Positions 43,108 through 53,762 of a stretch of DNA of 64,000 nt are shown here, in pieces. Within the stretch, counting starts at the first letter, position 1, and each line of letters begins with the position of its first letter. Made by a program: the position numbers and the translations under genes. This DNA is from Kosakonia cowanii JCM 10956 = DSM 18146. Its GTDB lineage: Bacteria > Pseudomonadota > Gammaproteobacteria > Enterobacterales > Enterobacteriaceae. The notes under the pieces are model-generated. The model saw only the letters and a list, made by a program, of their open reading frames with translations, did not search any database and was not told the origin of the DNA. The stretch spans positions 4,526,001 to 4,590,000 of the forward strand of contig NZ_CP019445.1 of the NCBI RefSeq assembly GCF_001975225.1. The letters run 5' to 3'.

Positions 43108-44788
43108 GAACGTTTCCCCTGGGTGGCGGCCACCATCGGTAAGTTAAGCCCCTGTTCAACCGCGCACTCAATGGCGCTCTCATACCCGGCATCGGCGTGG
43201 CGCATTACGCCGGTGGCCGGATCGTTATGCAGTACGCGGGCAATCCGCGCCGCCGCTTCATCGCTGCCGTCGCAGACAATCACCATCCCCGCATGCTGTG
43301 AAAAGCCCATGCCGACGCCGCCACCGTGGTGCAGCGAAACCCAGGTGGCTCCGCTGGCGGTGTTAAGCAGCGCGTTGAGCAGTGGCCAGTCGGAGACGGC
43401 ATCGGAGCCGTCGCGCATCGCTTCCGTTTCGCGGTTCGGGCTGGCAACCGAGCCGGAGTCGAGGTGGTCACGGCCAATCACAATCGGCGCTGAAACTTCG
43501 CCGCTGCGCACCATTTCGTTAAACGCCAGCCCCAGTTTTTGTCGCCACTCCAGCCCCACCCAGCAGATGCGCGCCGGTAAGCCCTGGAAGCTGATGCGCT
43601 CGCGCGCCATATCGAGCCAGCGGTGCAGGTGCGGATCGTCAATCATCGCTTTCACTTTGGCATCGGTTTTGTAGATATCTTCTGCATCGCCGGAGAGCGC
43701 CACCCAGCGGAACGGGCCAATGCCGCGGCAGAAGAGTGGGCGAATATACGCCGGGACAAAACCGGGGAAATCAAAGGCGTTGGTGACGCCCATCTCTTTC
43801 GCCATCTGACGAATGTTGTTGCCGTAATCAAAAGTCGGCACGCCCATCTGCTGAAACGCCAGCATCGCGTTGACGTGTTCCGCCATGCTCTCTTTTGCTG
43901 CCTGCACGGTCTGCTGCGGATCGGATTCGGCTTTGCGTTGATACTCTTCCCATGTCCAGCCCTTTGGCAGGTAGCCATGCAGCGGGTCGTGGGCGCTGGT
44001 TTGATCGGTGACCATGTCCGGGCGCACGCCGCGCTGCACCAGCTGGGGCAACACTTCGGCGGCGTTGGCGCAGAGCGCCACGGAAACCGCCCTGCCCTCA
44101 GCGGTGTAGCGTTTGATTCTCGCCAGCGCGTCGTCGAGGGAGCTGGCCTGCTCGTCGATATAGCGGGTGCGCAGGCGGAAATCGATGCGGCTCTGCTGGC
44201 ACTCAATCACCAGCGAACAGGCACCGGCCAGCGTCGCTGCCAGCGGCTGTGCGCCGCCCATGCCGCCCAGCCCGGCGGTTAACACCCAGCGCCCGGTTAA
44301 ATCACCGCCGTAGTGCTGACGCCCGGCTTCAACAAAGGTTTCATAGGTGCCCTGGATGATCCCCTGGCTGCCGATATAGATCCAGCTTCCGGCGGTCATC
44401 TGGCCATACATCGCCAGCCCTTTCGCATCCAGCTCGTTAAAGTGCTCCCACGTCGCCCAGTGCGGCACGAGGTTAGAGTTGGCAATCAGTACGCGCGGTG
44501 CATTTTCATGGGTTTTAAACACGCCGACCGGCTTGCCGGACTGCACCAGCAGCGTTTCATCGTTCTCCAGATTCGTCAGCGCCTGAACGATAGCGTCGTA
44601 GCACTCCCAGTTACGCGCCGCGCGCCCGATACCGCCATACACCACCAGCGCCTGCGGGTTTTCCGCCACCTCCGGGTCGAGGTTGTTCATTAACATGCGC
44701 AGCGGCGCTTCGGTCAGCCAGCTTTTGGCCGTCAGCGCCGAGCCTCGCGGGCGCGGATCGCCTGCGGGCGAGAGGGGATATGCGACAT
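43104..44788 (-). CDS. hutU: urocanate hydratase, with a one-base deletion near the 5' end
   Basis: Second hut enzyme: hydrates urocanate to imidazolone propionate using NAD+. From the natural ATG (AGGAG seven bases upstream) the reading frame gives [13 protein letters not shown] and then meets a stop after 18 codons. Restoring one base in the C run at 44749-44751 (CCC where CCCC is expected) recovers [19 protein letters not shown] and a full protein of 561 residues, the usual length. Downstream the gene is intact: [17 protein letters not shown], the NAD-binding [12 protein letters not shown], the active-site Cys region [12 protein letters not shown] and [17 protein letters not shown]. Without the base only internal starts remain (first at 44696, no ribosome site). 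Either a sequencing/assembly error or a recent null mutation. Confidence 0.93.
44749..44751 (-). other. frameshift site in hutU
   Basis: A run of three G on the plus strand (CCC in the gene) where four are needed to keep frame. The conserved HutU N-terminus is in one frame before and another after this point. Confidence 0.85.
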
Positions 44789-44833
44789 CGTTGTTCTCCT
44801 GAAATCACGCGATGAGTGTGTAAACACATATAC

Positions 44834-44845
44834 TTGTCTATACAA
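44834..44845. promoter_or_regulatory. HutC operator in front of hutU
   Basis: TTGTCTATACAA is a near-palindrome (TTGT-N4-ACAA) 46 bases upstream of the hutU start. Its reverse complement TTGTATAGACAA recurs, with one change, in front of hutI. Confidence 0.75.
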
Positions 44846-44927
44846 TTGCGCGCAAGGCAGGATTTAACACTTAAGATACATTTTTCTGATAGTGCGCTAA
44901 CAATCACGCTTTTGCTGCTGACAGCGC

Positions 44928-45665
44928 TCAGGAGCCGAAATGCCCCTGTAAACGGTAGCGGGAGCCGGGGTAAAGCAGGCTGGCGTGGGAGACAATCTGC
45001 GATGTCGACCAGGTACGGCGGCGGATCAACAGGCAGGGATCGTGCTCCTGGATCTGCAACAAACGGCACTCTTCAGCCGAGGCATGCACGGCTTCCACAA
45101 TGTGCTCCCCTTCAGTGAGCGGCGCAATCAGCGACAGATAAGCATGAGCGGTAGTCTGCGTGTAATCCTGTTGCAGATACTCCGGCACCACGTCGGCATT
45201 GACCCAGCGCTCCTCAATCTGCACCGGGGTGCCATTCTCAAAATGCACCATGCGCGAGTGAAAAATGCGTGTCCCTTCCGCCACGTTTAACGCCGCGGCC
45301 TGGGTTGCGTCGGCGGCGCGCGCCTCCAGCAGCAGCACTTCACAGCGGTGCTGATGATGGCGGTCGGCAATCTCATCGGCAATGCTGCGCACCTCGAACA
45401 GCGCCGATTGCCCTTTCGGCTCGGCAACAAAGGTGCCGACGCCTTGCAAGCGTACCAGTAACCCCTCATCGGTCAGCGCGCGCACCGCGCGGTTAATGGT
45501 CATGCGGCTAAAACCAAACTGCGCTACCAGCTCCGCTTCTGAGGGGATGCGATCGTGCGGGCGCCAGATACCGGCGGCGATCTTCTCGCTGATGGCCTGC
45601 TTGACCTTCTCGTAAAAGGGCACGGGCGCGGTGGCCGGAGCCACCCGGGGGCGGGGTGAATACAT
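44928..45665 (-). CDS. hutC: histidine utilisation repressor
   Basis: GntR-family (HutC subfamily) repressor of 245 residues that releases DNA on binding urocanate. Winged HTH at ~15-80 (FYEKVKQAISEKIAAGIW, IPSEAELVAQFGFSRMTINRAVRALTDEGLL, VQGVGTFVAEP-like wing) and UTRA effector domain at ~95-240 (IEERWVNADVVPEYL, LLIRRRTWSTSQIVSHASLLYPGSRYRLQGHF). Third gene of the hutIGC transcript, 40 bases after hutG; it represses both hut promoters through the two matching operators. Confidence 0.95.
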   Translation of the reverse strand: MYSPRPRVAPATAPVPFYEKVKQAISEKIAAGIWRPHDRIPSEAELVAQFGFSRMTINRAVRALTDEGLLVRLQGVGTFVAEPKGQSALFEVRSIADEIADRHHQHRCEVLLLEARAADATQAAALNVAEGTRIFHSRMVHFENGTPVQIEERWVNADVVPEYLQQDYTQTTAHAYLSLIAPLTEGEHIVEAVHASAEECRLLQIQEHDPCLLIRRRTWSTSQIVSHASLLYPGSRYRLQGHFGS

Positions 45666-45705
45666 AGCGCGGCAATTCCTTATTGTTATTTGTCAGGTGA
45701 GTATA

Positions 45706-46662
45706 TCACTGCCACCAGTGCAGGATTTGCCAGGCCAGCCGGGCAGCGGCTTTCGCGCCCTGCCCTGCGTGATCAAACGCCGGATTAAACTCCACTAAAT
45801 CCACCGCCTGCACTTTGCCGCTGCGACACAGCGGTTCGATAATGCGCAGCAGCAGGTGCATCGGCACACCCAGCGCCGCTGGCGCAGAGACGGCGGCCAT
45901 CTCCCAGGCGGGCAGCACGTCGAGATCGATGGTCAGATAGATCCTGTCGTGCTGCTCAATGATGCGTTTAATTTCCGGTAGCGCTTCAGTTTCGAAGGCG
46001 TTTAACAGCGCCAGATCCTCAACTACCGTCACGTTGCGGCGCGTCGCTTCATCCCACAGCGCCTGGGTATTGGCCGCCTGGCTGGCACCGAAACAGGTGT
46101 AGTGAAAGCCGCGCTGCTGAGTGTCGCACTGCTGGGCCAGCTGGCGAAACGGCGTGCCGGAGCTGGCGCGCGCCGCGTGGCGTAAATCAAGGTGCGCATC
46201 AAGATTGATAATCGCAACCTGCTCATGGGGGAAAGCATCAAGGATTGCCGAGCCGTGGCCAAAGGCCGTTTCATGCCCGCCGCCAAACACCAGCGTGCGC
46301 ATCTGCGCCTGCTGGCAGGCGAGCACCGCATCATGCAGCGCCTGCTGCGCCTGCTCCAGCGCCTCCGGCCGGGCGACAATATTACCCAAATCAACAAGAT
46401 GTTGATGCCCGCCGTGGCTGGCCATATTAGCCAGTGCTGTACGCAGGGCAAACGGCCCCTTCGCGGCCCCCGCGCGCCCCTGATTGCGCTTCACCCCCTC
46501 ATCACAGGCAAAGCCGAGCAGCGCCGTCTTGCCGCGATGCTGCTCGGGCGCAAATGTCGCCGCCTGAGTGACGGTCTGAAACAGGCGCAGGGCATTTGCC
46601 GCTTCGCCGCTGTCATCCCTGCCCTGCCAGCACGCAGGCGCTACCGGCTTCCATAGATTCAT
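45706..46662 (-). CDS. hutG: formimidoylglutamase
   Basis: Last enzyme of the five-step variant of the pathway: splits N-formimidoyl-L-glutamate into glutamate and formamide. Ureohydrolase/arginase family, 318 residues. Manganese ligands: GGGHETAFG (~118-126), NLDAHLDLR (~146-153) and [10 protein letters not shown] (~240-249). Start overlaps the hutI stop by four bases. Followed by hutC. Confidence 0.95.
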   Translation of the reverse strand: MNLWKPVAPACWQGRDDSGEAANALRLFQTVTQAATFAPEQHRGKTALLGFACDEGVKRNQGRAGAAKGPFALRTALANMASHGGHQHLVDLGNIVARPEALEQAQQALHDAVLACQQAQMRTLVFGGGHETAFGHGSAILDAFPHEQVAIINLDAHLDLRHAARASSGTPFRQLAQQCDTQQRGFHYTCFGASQAANTQALWDEATRRNVTVVEDLALLNAFETEALPEIKRIIEQHDRIYLTIDLDVLPAWEMAAVSAPAALGVPMHLLLRIIEPLCRSGKVQAVDLVEFNPAFDHAGQGAKAAARLAWQILHWWQ

Positions 46663-47885
46663 GCAGTGACCTCGCCACGGAAAATGCGTTGATAAAGCGG
46701 ATTACGTCCCGGCTCGTAGATCATCTCCACCGGATGATTAGCGTCCCAGACGACAAAATCGGCGACAAACCCGGCGGCCAACTGACCATGGGTTTGCTTA
46801 CGACCTAGCGCCTGCGCAGCATGACGCGTGACGCCCGCCCAGGCCTCTTCCGGCGTCAGGCCAAACTTCACGCAGGCCATATTCATCGCCAGATGCAGGC
46901 TGGCAAAGGGGCTGGTGCCAGGGTTGAAATCCGTTGCTACCGCCATCGGCACCCCCTGCTGGCGCAGCAGGGCGACCGGCGGTTTTTGCGTTTCATTAAG
47001 AAAATAGAAGGCACCGGGCAGCAGAACAGCAACGGTGCCGCTGGCGCGCATCGCCATCACGCCCGATTCGCTCAGGTACTCAATATGATCGGCGGATAAG
47101 CCCTTAAAGCGGCTGACCAGCTCCGCGCCGCCCAACGAGGAGAGCTGCTCAACATGGCCTTTCACCGGAATGCCGAGCGCCTGCGCGGCGCGAAACACCT
47201 GCTCGGTTTGCGACGGAGTAAAACCGACGTTTTCACAAAACGCATCTACCGCGTCAAACAGACCTTTGTCCGCAAGGGTAGGCAAAATGGTGTTGCAGAC
47301 CAGATCAATGTAGGCCTGCGGGTCCGTTTTATACTCCGGCGGCGCGGCGTGCGCGGCGAGCAGCGTGCGGCTCACTTCCACCGCGTTGTTTTGCGCAAGC
47401 TTACCGGCGACGCGCAGCATCTTCTCTTCGCTGGCGACATCCAGCCCGTAACCCGATTTGATCTCAATCGTGGTGACGCCTTCGCGCATCAGCCGTGCAA
47501 GCCGCGACTGCGCCAGTTCCAGCAGCTGGCCTTCGGGACACTCCCGCGTCGCCCGCACGGTTGAGCTAATCCCGCCGCCTTCGGCGCTGATTTGCTGGTA
47601 CGAGACACCGTTTAACCGCTGCTCCCACTCCTGGGCGCGGTTACCGGCAAAAACAAGGTGGGTATGACAGTCGATTAAACCGGGCGTCACCAGACGGCCC
47701 TGCAGATCGGTGCTCTGCGGCACATGCGCGGGCAGTTCACTCTCCGGCACGATTGCGCGGATCTGCCCGTTGCGCACCACGATGGCATGGCGCTCAAGCA
47801 GGCCATAGGGTTCTGCTCGCGTGGGATCCATGGTCGTAAGCGTTGCGTTACGCCACAGACGATCGTCAGAGGTCAGCTCAATCAT
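46659..47885 (-). CDS. hutI: imidazolonepropionase
   Basis: Third hut enzyme: opens the ring of 4-imidazolone-5-propionate to N-formimidoylglutamate. Amidohydrolase of 408 residues. Metal ligands: [16 protein letters not shown] (~73-88, HxH motif), His of GHVEQLSS (~240) and the Asp of [10 protein letters not shown] (~315). The Arg/Tyr substrate set [19 protein letters not shown] is typical. First gene of the hutI-hutG-hutC transcript with a HutC operator 19 bases upstream of the start. Confidence 0.96.
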   Translation of the reverse strand: MIELTSDDRLWRNATLTTMDPTRAEPYGLLERHAIVVRNGQIRAIVPESELPAHVPQSTDLQGRLVTPGLIDCHTHLVFAGNRAQEWEQRLNGVSYQQISAEGGGISSTVRATRECPEGQLLELAQSRLARLMREGVTTIEIKSGYGLDVASEEKMLRVAGKLAQNNAVEVSRTLLAAHAAPPEYKTDPQAYIDLVCNTILPTLADKGLFDAVDAFCENVGFTPSQTEQVFRAAQALGIPVKGHVEQLSSLGGAELVSRFKGLSADHIEYLSESGVMAMRASGTVAVLLPGAFYFLNETQKPPVALLRQQGVPMAVATDFNPGTSPFASLHLAMNMACVKFGLTPEEAWAGVTRHAAQALGRKQTHGQLAAGFVADFVVWDANHPVEMIYEPGRNPLYQRIFRGEVTA

Positions 47886-47904
47886 ATGGTTCTCTTGTCA
47901 TGTG

Positions 47905-47916
47905 TTGTATAGACAT
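47905..47916. promoter_or_regulatory. HutC operator in front of hutI
   Basis: TTGTATAGACAT matches the reverse complement of the hutU operator in 11 of 12 positions. Confidence 0.7.
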
Positions 47917-48341
47917 TTATTTGCATAATGATTCGCTTGTCAACTCTGCGGCGCGTTTGCTGCGGGCAGTGCCGCCAATAACATGGCTGCAAGCAGCAAA
48001 CTGTGACGTACCACATAAAATTCGCCTTATATTTCAACCGCAAATGAACCGTTTCAGCAGCGCAAAAAAATCGTCGCCCAAGGGCAATTTATTTAGCAGT
48101 GAAAGTATTGTGTCGCCAAAGCCCGACACTGTGTAAGTTGCTAAAATTAAATAGAAAAAAGGCTCTTGTAAGGGCAAAAAATTAAGCGTACATTAGCCCC
48201 CGTTTGGTGATGAATTCACCCGAAATTCTGAGATGGCGCTGTGGCCGAAAGGGAGAAAATTCTCATTTTCGTTTTGGCGTAGTTTCACCTCTCTATACTC
48301 AGTCCTGACAGATCATTAATGCATACTTTGTGTGCGGAGCG
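47917..48341. other. gap between hutI and ypdK
   Basis: About 425 bases with no credible gene. In E. coli lpxP precedes ypdK; no remnant of it is recognised here. TATACT at 48294-48299 with a TTTTGG-like -35 sixteen bases upstream may be the ypdK promoter. Confidence 0.4.
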
Positions 48342-48419
48342 ATGAACGTGAAATATTTCTTTATGGGCATATCGGTGATGGTTATCGTGTGGGCCGGTAC
48401 ATTCGCCCTGATGATCTAG
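48342..48419 (+). CDS. ypdK: YpdK, small membrane protein
   Basis: 25-residue single-helix membrane protein MNVKYFFMGISVMVIVWAG-TFALMI, almost identical to the 23-residue E. coli YpdK and in the same place, upstream and divergent-facing alaC. CGGAG lies just before the ATG; a GTG two codons later would give the exact E. coli N-terminus. Role unknown; in E. coli it is known to be made and to sit in the membrane. Followed by a bidirectional terminator. Confidence 0.85.
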   Translation: MNVKYFFMGISVMVIVWAGTFALMI

Positions 48420-48444
48420 CCTGAGCCATAGCGCAGAAAAAAAT

Positions 48445-48470
48445 AAGGAGCCATGCGGCTCCTTTTTTTA
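48445..48470. terminator. bidirectional terminator ypdK/alaC
   Basis: AAGGAGCC-ATGC-GGCTCCTT with TTTTTTT on one side and AAAAAAA on the other; serves both convergent genes. Confidence 0.85.
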
Positions 48471-48480
48471 TGGCTGACTG

Positions 48481-49722
48481 TTATGGCTGGGTCTCTTCCG
48501 CCGCCCCTTTTGGCGTCACGGGAAACAGGCCATCGGCGCGGAACATCGCTTTGATGCCGCGCACCGCCTGGCGGATACGATCGCGGTTCTCAATGAGCGC
48601 AAAGCGCACATGGGTATCGCCATAATCACCGAAGCCGACACCGGGCGAGACGCACACTTTCGCCTCCTTCAGCAGCTTTTTCGCAAACTCCAGCGAGCCC
48701 ATCGCCGCATACTGCTCCGGGATTTTTGCCCAGACGTACATTGATGCTTTCGGCATCTCGACCATCCAGCCCGCTTCATGCAGCCCTTTGACCAGCACAT
48801 CGCGGCGGCGCTTATACTGCGCGGCGATATCGTGCACGCACTGCTGATCCCCTTCCAGCGCAGCAATTGCCGCAACCTGTAGCGGTGTGAAGGTGCCGTA
48901 ATCGTGGTAGCTTTTGATACGCGCCAGCGCGTTGACCAGCGTTGGGTTGCCGACCATAAAGCCAATGCGCCAGCCCGCCATATTGTAACTTTTCGACAGG
49001 GTGAAGAACTCAACGGCCACATCGCGCGCGCCGGGCACCTGCATAATGGACGGTGCTTTCCAGCCATCAAAGACGATATCGGCGTAGGCCAAATCGTGCA
49101 CCACCAGCACATCATAACGCTTCGCCAGCGCCACCACTTTCTCGAAGAACTCCAGCTCCACGCACTGCGCGGTCGGGTTCGACGGGAAGCCTAAAATCAT
49201 CATTTTCGGCTTCGGATAACTTTCGCGGATCGCCCGCTCCAGCTCGTTAAAGAAGTCGACCCCTTCCACCAGCGGCACCGATCGCACCTGCGCACCGGCG
49301 ATCACCGCGCCGTAGATATGGATCGGATAGCTCGGGTTCGGCACCAGCACGGTATCGCCGTGATCCAGCGTTGCCAGCATCAGGTGCGCCAGCCCCTCTT
49401 TCGAACCGATGGTGACAATCGCCTCCGTTTCCGGGTCAATGTCCACCTGGTAACGATCCTGATACCAGCGTGAAATTGCCCGGCGCAGACGCGGAATACC
49501 GCGCGAGGTGGAGTACCCGTGCGTATCGGGGCGCTGCGCCACGGTGCAGAGTTTTTCCACAATATGCGGCGGGGTGGCACCATCCGGGTTGCCCATACTG
49601 AAATCGATAATGTCCTCGCCGCGGCGTCGCGCAGCCATTTTCAATTCAGCAGTGATATTAAACACATAGGGGGGAAGACGATCGATACGCGTGAAACGGC
49701 GTTCAGGACTGGAGTCAGCCAT
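48481..49722 (-). CDS. alaC: glutamate-pyruvate aminotransferase
   Basis: PLP enzyme making alanine from pyruvate and glutamate; 413 residues, one more than E. coli AlaC (YfdZ), which it closely resembles. Class I aminotransferase features: [14 protein letters not shown] (~105), GFPSNPTAQ (~178, Asn of the PLP pocket), HDLAYADI (~210) and the Schiff-base Lys in [12 protein letters not shown] (~241-243), then the Arg of [16 protein letters not shown]. Gene position beside pyrSR is as in E. coli. Confidence 0.96.
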   Translation of the reverse strand: MADSSPERRFTRIDRLPPYVFNITAELKMAARRRGEDIIDFSMGNPDGATPPHIVEKLCTVAQRPDTHGYSTSRGIPRLRRAISRWYQDRYQVDIDPETEAIVTIGSKEGLAHLMLATLDHGDTVLVPNPSYPIHIYGAVIAGAQVRSVPLVEGVDFFNELERAIRESYPKPKMMILGFPSNPTAQCVELEFFEKVVALAKRYDVLVVHDLAYADIVFDGWKAPSIMQVPGARDVAVEFFTLSKSYNMAGWRIGFMVGNPTLVNALARIKSYHDYGTFTPLQVAAIAALEGDQQCVHDIAAQYKRRRDVLVKGLHEAGWMVEMPKASMYVWAKIPEQYAAMGSLEFAKKLLKEAKVCVSPGVGFGDYGDTHVRFALIENRDRIRQAVRGIKAMFRADGLFPVTPKGAAEETQP

Positions 49723-50108
49723 AGATTCCTCGAAGTTACGTTAGCGCCCGGACCGTCCGAGCGACGTCGCTGCATGTGCAGCCTGTTCAGAACATAGCCT
49801 GATTAAATTCCACCTGTCGAGAGGGAAACGAAAAAATAGTGCGGTAGCGCAAAAGAGGAAACGTAATTTGAGCAACCGAAAAGGGATTGCCGCTTAAGAG
49901 GATGAGAGCAGCTTTTTATTAACAATATGATAAAAAGAAAATTGCCTTACACCCAGCCGGGTTAAGGTATCTCTAGCCCTGCGTCGGATATCTTTTAATC
50001 CCCTTTTTAAAAAAGGGTTTTTCCCCATTCATCTAATCAATGGTTAACTGGTGATCTGCCGCCGGGTTTTTTATCATAGCCCTTTGACCTCTATCACATG
50101 AGTCCTCC
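49723..50108. other. alaC-pyrS intergenic region
   Basis: 386 bases between divergent genes, no gene seen. In E. coli this space holds the sRNA-like leader control of alaC; nothing specific was recognised apart from CCCTTTTTAAAAAAGGG (50011-50027), a self-complementary stretch near the pyrS side. Confidence 0.4.
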
Positions 50109-51809
50109 GTGCACGAAATATTCGACATGTTGCTGGCGGTTTTTGACCGCGCGGCGTTGATGCTGATCTGCCTCTTCTTTCTGATCCGCATCCGCCTGTT
50201 TCGCGAGCTGCTGCATAAAACCGCTCACTCACCGAAGGAGTTGCTCGGCGTAACGGCGATCTTCTCTCTGTTTGCGCTGTTCAGCACCTGGTCCGGCGTG
50301 CCGGTGGAGGGATCGCTGGTCAACGTGCGCATTATTGCCGTGATGTCCGGCGGTATCCTGTTTGGCCCGTGGGTCGGCATTATTACCGGCATTATCGCCG
50401 GCACGCACCGCTACCTGATTGATATTGGCGGTGTGACTGCCGTGCCCTGTTTTATCACCAGTATTATCGCTGGCGTGATGTCGGGGCTGATTAACCGAAA
50501 GTTCCCCAAAGCCCAGCACTGGCGCGCCGGGATTATCGGCGGGATGATTTGCGAAAGCCTGACCATGCTGCTGGTGGTGATCTGGGCGCCTTCTACCGCG
50601 CTGGGGCTGGATATCGTGGCGAAAATCGGCGCGCCGATGATCTTCGGCACGGTCTGTATCGGCTTTATTGTGCTGCTGGTGCAGAGCGTCGAGGGGGAAA
50701 AAGAGGCGATTGCCGGGCGGCAGGCGCGGCTGGCGCTGGATATTGCCAATAAAACGCTGCCGCTATTTCGCAATGTGAACAGCGAGTCGCTGCGCCAGGT
50801 GTGCGACATCATTCGCCGCGATATTGACGCCGATGCGGTGGCGATCACCAACGTTGATCACGTGCTGGCGTATGTCGGGGTGGGCGAAAATAACTACCTC
50901 GACAACGATGATATTATTAGCCCGACCACCCAGCAGGCGATTACCACCGGTGAAATTATCATTAAAAACAATGATGAAGCGCACCGCACGCCGGAGATCC
51001 ACTCGATGCTGGTGATCCCGCTGCGCGAGCAGGGCATCGTCACCGGCACGCTAAAAATCTACTACTGCCACGCGCATCAGATTACCTCCGCATTGCAGGA
51101 TATGGCGGTCGGCTTATCGCAGATTATCTCAACGCAGTTAGAAGTCTCACGCGCCGAACAGCTGCGCGAGATGGCCAATAAAGCGGAGCTGCGCGCACTG
51201 CAAAGTAAAATTAACCCCCACTTTCTCTTTAACGCCCTGAATGCCATCTCCTCATCCATTCGCCTCAATCCCGATACCGCACGCCAGCTGATTTACAATC
51301 TGTCGCGCTACCTGCGCTATAACATTGAATTAAAAGATGATGAGCAGATCGACATTAAAAAAGAGCTTTACCAAATCAAGGACTATATCGCCATTGAGCA
51401 GGCGCGCTTCGGCGATAAGCTGACGGTAATCTATGATATCGATGAAGAGGTGAGCTGCGTGATCCCGAGCCTGCTGATCCAGCCGCTGGTAGAGAATGCG
51501 ATTGTCCACGGTATTCAGCCCTGTAAAGGCAAAGGCGTGGTCACCATTAGCGTGGAAGAGTGCGGCAACCGGGTGCGCATTGCGGTGCGCGATACCGGCA
51601 ACGGCATTGCGCCGGAAATGATTGCCCGCGTCGAAGCAGACGAAATGCCGGGGAATAAAATTGGTCTGCTGAATGTTCATCAGCGGGTGAAACTACTGTA
51701 TGGCGAAGGGCTGCATATTCGCCGCCTGATGCCGGGCACCGAAATCGCCTTTTATGTGCCCCGCCAGACGTCGCGCGCGACGCTGTTGCCCTCACCGGAG
51801 AGAAGATGA
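50109..51809 (+). CDS. pyrS: PyrS, pyruvate-sensing histidine kinase
   Basis: LytS-type sensor kinase of 566 residues, colinear with E. coli YpdA. GTG start (then [19 protein letters not shown]). 5TMR-LYT membrane domain ~1-200 ([44 protein letters not shown]), GAF-like sensor ~215-345, then His-kinase with [19 protein letters not shown] (phospho-His ~372) and HATPase ([32 protein letters not shown]). Detects external pyruvate and activates the response regulator next to it; in E. coli the target is the transporter gene yhjX. Four-base overlap with pyrR. Confidence 0.95.
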   Translation: MHEIFDMLLAVFDRAALMLICLFFLIRIRLFRELLHKTAHSPKELLGVTAIFSLFALFSTWSGVPVEGSLVNVRIIAVMSGGILFGPWVGIITGIIAGTHRYLIDIGGVTAVPCFITSIIAGVMSGLINRKFPKAQHWRAGIIGGMICESLTMLLVVIWAPSTALGLDIVAKIGAPMIFGTVCIGFIVLLVQSVEGEKEAIAGRQARLALDIANKTLPLFRNVNSESLRQVCDIIRRDIDADAVAITNVDHVLAYVGVGENNYLDNDDIISPTTQQAITTGEIIIKNNDEAHRTPEIHSMLVIPLREQGIVTGTLKIYYCHAHQITSALQDMAVGLSQIISTQLEVSRAEQLREMANKAELRALQSKINPHFLFNALNAISSSIRLNPDTARQLIYNLSRYLRYNIELKDDEQIDIKKELYQIKDYIAIEQARFGDKLTVIYDIDEEVSCVIPSLLIQPLVENAIVHGIQPCKGKGVVTISVEECGNRVRIAVRDTGNGIAPEMIARVEADEMPGNKIGLLNVHQRVKLLYGEGLHIRRLMPGTEIAFYVPRQTSRATLLPSPERR

Positions 51810-52534
51810 AAGTCATCATTGTAGAAGATGAATTCCTGGCGCAGCAGGAGCTAAGCTGGCTTATTCGCGAGCACAGCCAGATGGAGATTGTCGGCACGTT
51901 CGATGATGGTCTCGACGTGCTGAAGTACTTACAGCACAACCGCGTGGACGCCATTTTTCTTGATATCAACATCCCGTCGCTGGATGGCGTATTGCTGGCG
52001 CAGAATATCAGCCAGTTCGCCCATAAGCCCTTTATTGTCTTTATCACCGCGTGGAAAGAGCATGCGGTCGAGGCGTTTGAACTTGAAGCGTTCGACTACA
52101 TCCTGAAACCCTATCAGGAGTCACGCATCGTCAATATGTTGCAGAAGCTGGAGAGCGCCTGGCAACAGCAGGCAGGTACCGCGAGCAGCCCGCAATCGCG
52201 GGAAAACGCCACCATTAACCTGGTGAAAGATGAGCGAATTATTGTTACCAGTATTCACGATATCTATTACGCAGAAGCGCACGAGAAGATGACGTTTGTC
52301 TATACCAAGCGGGAATCGTACGTGATGCCGATGAATATTACCGAGTTTTGCAGCAAGCTGCCGACGGCGCACTTCTTCCGCTGCCACCGCTCATACTGCG
52401 TTAATCTGGACAAGATCCGCGAGATCGAACCCTGGTTTAACAACACCTATATTCTGCGGCTGCGGGACCTCGATTTTCAGGTGCCCGTCAGCCGCAGCAA
52501 GGTAAAAGAATTCAGGCAACTGATGAATCTTTAG
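51806..52534 (+). CDS. pyrR: PyrR, LytTR-type response regulator
   Basis: Response regulator of 242 residues (E. coli YpdB). Receiver ~1-120 with acidic pair VEDEF, phospho-Asp in [11 protein letters not shown] (~53) and Lys of ILKPYQES. LytTR DNA-binding domain ~140-240 ([64 protein letters not shown]). Partner of PyrS. Its end overlaps the glk end by four bases, whereas E. coli has several genes between (ypdC, fry), so those are absent. Confidence 0.95.
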   Translation: MKVIIVEDEFLAQQELSWLIREHSQMEIVGTFDDGLDVLKYLQHNRVDAIFLDINIPSLDGVLLAQNISQFAHKPFIVFITAWKEHAVEAFELEAFDYILKPYQESRIVNMLQKLESAWQQQAGTASSPQSRENATINLVKDERIIVTSIHDIYYAEAHEKMTFVYTKRESYVMPMNITEFCSKLPTAHFFRCHRSYCVNLDKIREIEPWFNNTYILRLRDLDFQVPVSRSKVKEFRQLMNL

Positions 52535-53496
52535 AGGACATAACCCAGCGTCTGGCGCAGATGTGCGCCGGAGCCCAGCAGGCCTGGATTATCGTGGACA
52601 ATCAGGTAGACCGGAATATCCTGCACATAGGCTTTGAAGCGCCCTTTATCTTCGAAGCCGCCGCGAAAACCGGACGCGGTGAAGAAATCAAGGAAGCGCG
52701 GCACGATACCGCCCGCGATGTAAACGCCGCCAAACGTGCCGAGATTGAGCGCCAGGTTGCCGCCAAAACGGCCCATAATCACGCAAAACAGCGACAGCGC
52801 GCGGCGACAGTCAGTGCAGCTGTCCGACAATGCACGCTCGGTAATATCTTTTGGTTGCAGGTTTTCCGGCAGGCGACCGTCTGATTTCACAATCGCGCGG
52901 TAGAGGTTGATAAGCCCGGGGCCGGAGAGCACGCGCTCGGCAGAGACGTGGCCAATTTCAGCCCGCAGCTCCTCAAGGATAATCCCCTCCTCTTCGCTGT
53001 TCGGCGCGAAATCGACGTGGCCGCCTTCGCCCGGCAGGCTCACCCAACGCTTATCCACATGCACCAGATGCGCGACGCCAAGACCGGTGCCAGCGCCGTA
53101 AACGGCAATCGGTTTGCCTTCAACCGGCGCGTTGCCGCCAAACTGAATCAGGTGTTCCGCTTTCAGCATCGGGATAGCCATCGAAACGGCGGTGAAATCA
53201 TTGATGATCTCCAGATGCGCGAAGCCGAGGTTTTGCCTCATTTCGTCAATGGAGAAGGCCCAGGTGTGGTTGGTCATCGCCACCCAGTCGCCGGTGATGG
53301 GGCAAGCGATGGCGATACAGCCATCTTCCACACTCACCTCGTGCTCTTCGAGGTAAACGCGAACGACCGCTTCCAGGCTGGGGTAATCAAGACCTGAATA
53401 GGTCTTCGCCCGGGAAATGTCGCCGGTCTCGACATCACACAACGCTAAGCGCGCGTTGGTGCCGCCCACGTCTCCCACTAAAGCATATTTTTTCAT
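52531..53496 (-). CDS. glk: glucokinase
   Basis: ATP-dependent glucokinase of 321 residues, normal length. [16 protein letters not shown] (~6-21) is the phosphate-1/ATP motif, [12 protein letters not shown] (~98) holds the catalytic Asp, and [13 protein letters not shown] (~133) and the [10 protein letters not shown] segment (~155) bind ATP and glucose (Glu/His). Phosphorylates free glucose from disaccharide cleavage. Convergent with pyrR. Confidence 0.97.
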   Translation of the reverse strand: MKKYALVGDVGGTNARLALCDVETGDISRAKTYSGLDYPSLEAVVRVYLEEHEVSVEDGCIAIACPITGDWVAMTNHTWAFSIDEMRQNLGFAHLEIINDFTAVSMAIPMLKAEHLIQFGGNAPVEGKPIAVYGAGTGLGVAHLVHVDKRWVSLPGEGGHVDFAPNSEEEGIILEELRAEIGHVSAERVLSGPGLINLYRAIVKSDGRLPENLQPKDITERALSDSCTDCRRALSLFCVIMGRFGGNLALNLGTFGGVYIAGGIVPRFLDFFTASGFRGGFEDKGRFKAYVQDIPVYLIVHDNPGLLGSGAHLRQTLGYVL

Positions 53497-53762
53497 TCTT
53501 CTACGGCTCCGCTAAAGTCAGAATAAATCTTTGGCACACTGTAAATTCAAGGCGCTGTAACGACAACGACCATATCACGAGTGCCCCTTTATTATCGATC
53601 TACATCACAGATTAGCCCTAAGCTTTCAGACTGATTACTGCCTTACTGCCGCAGTACGTTACAAGGAGATACCTGGCGTGCGTTTGTGCGCTGAAATAGT
53701 GCGCAACATGGCGCGCTTTGGTGCCTGGAATTTATCGCTTCCCCTTTATCAGGAGTATTTGC

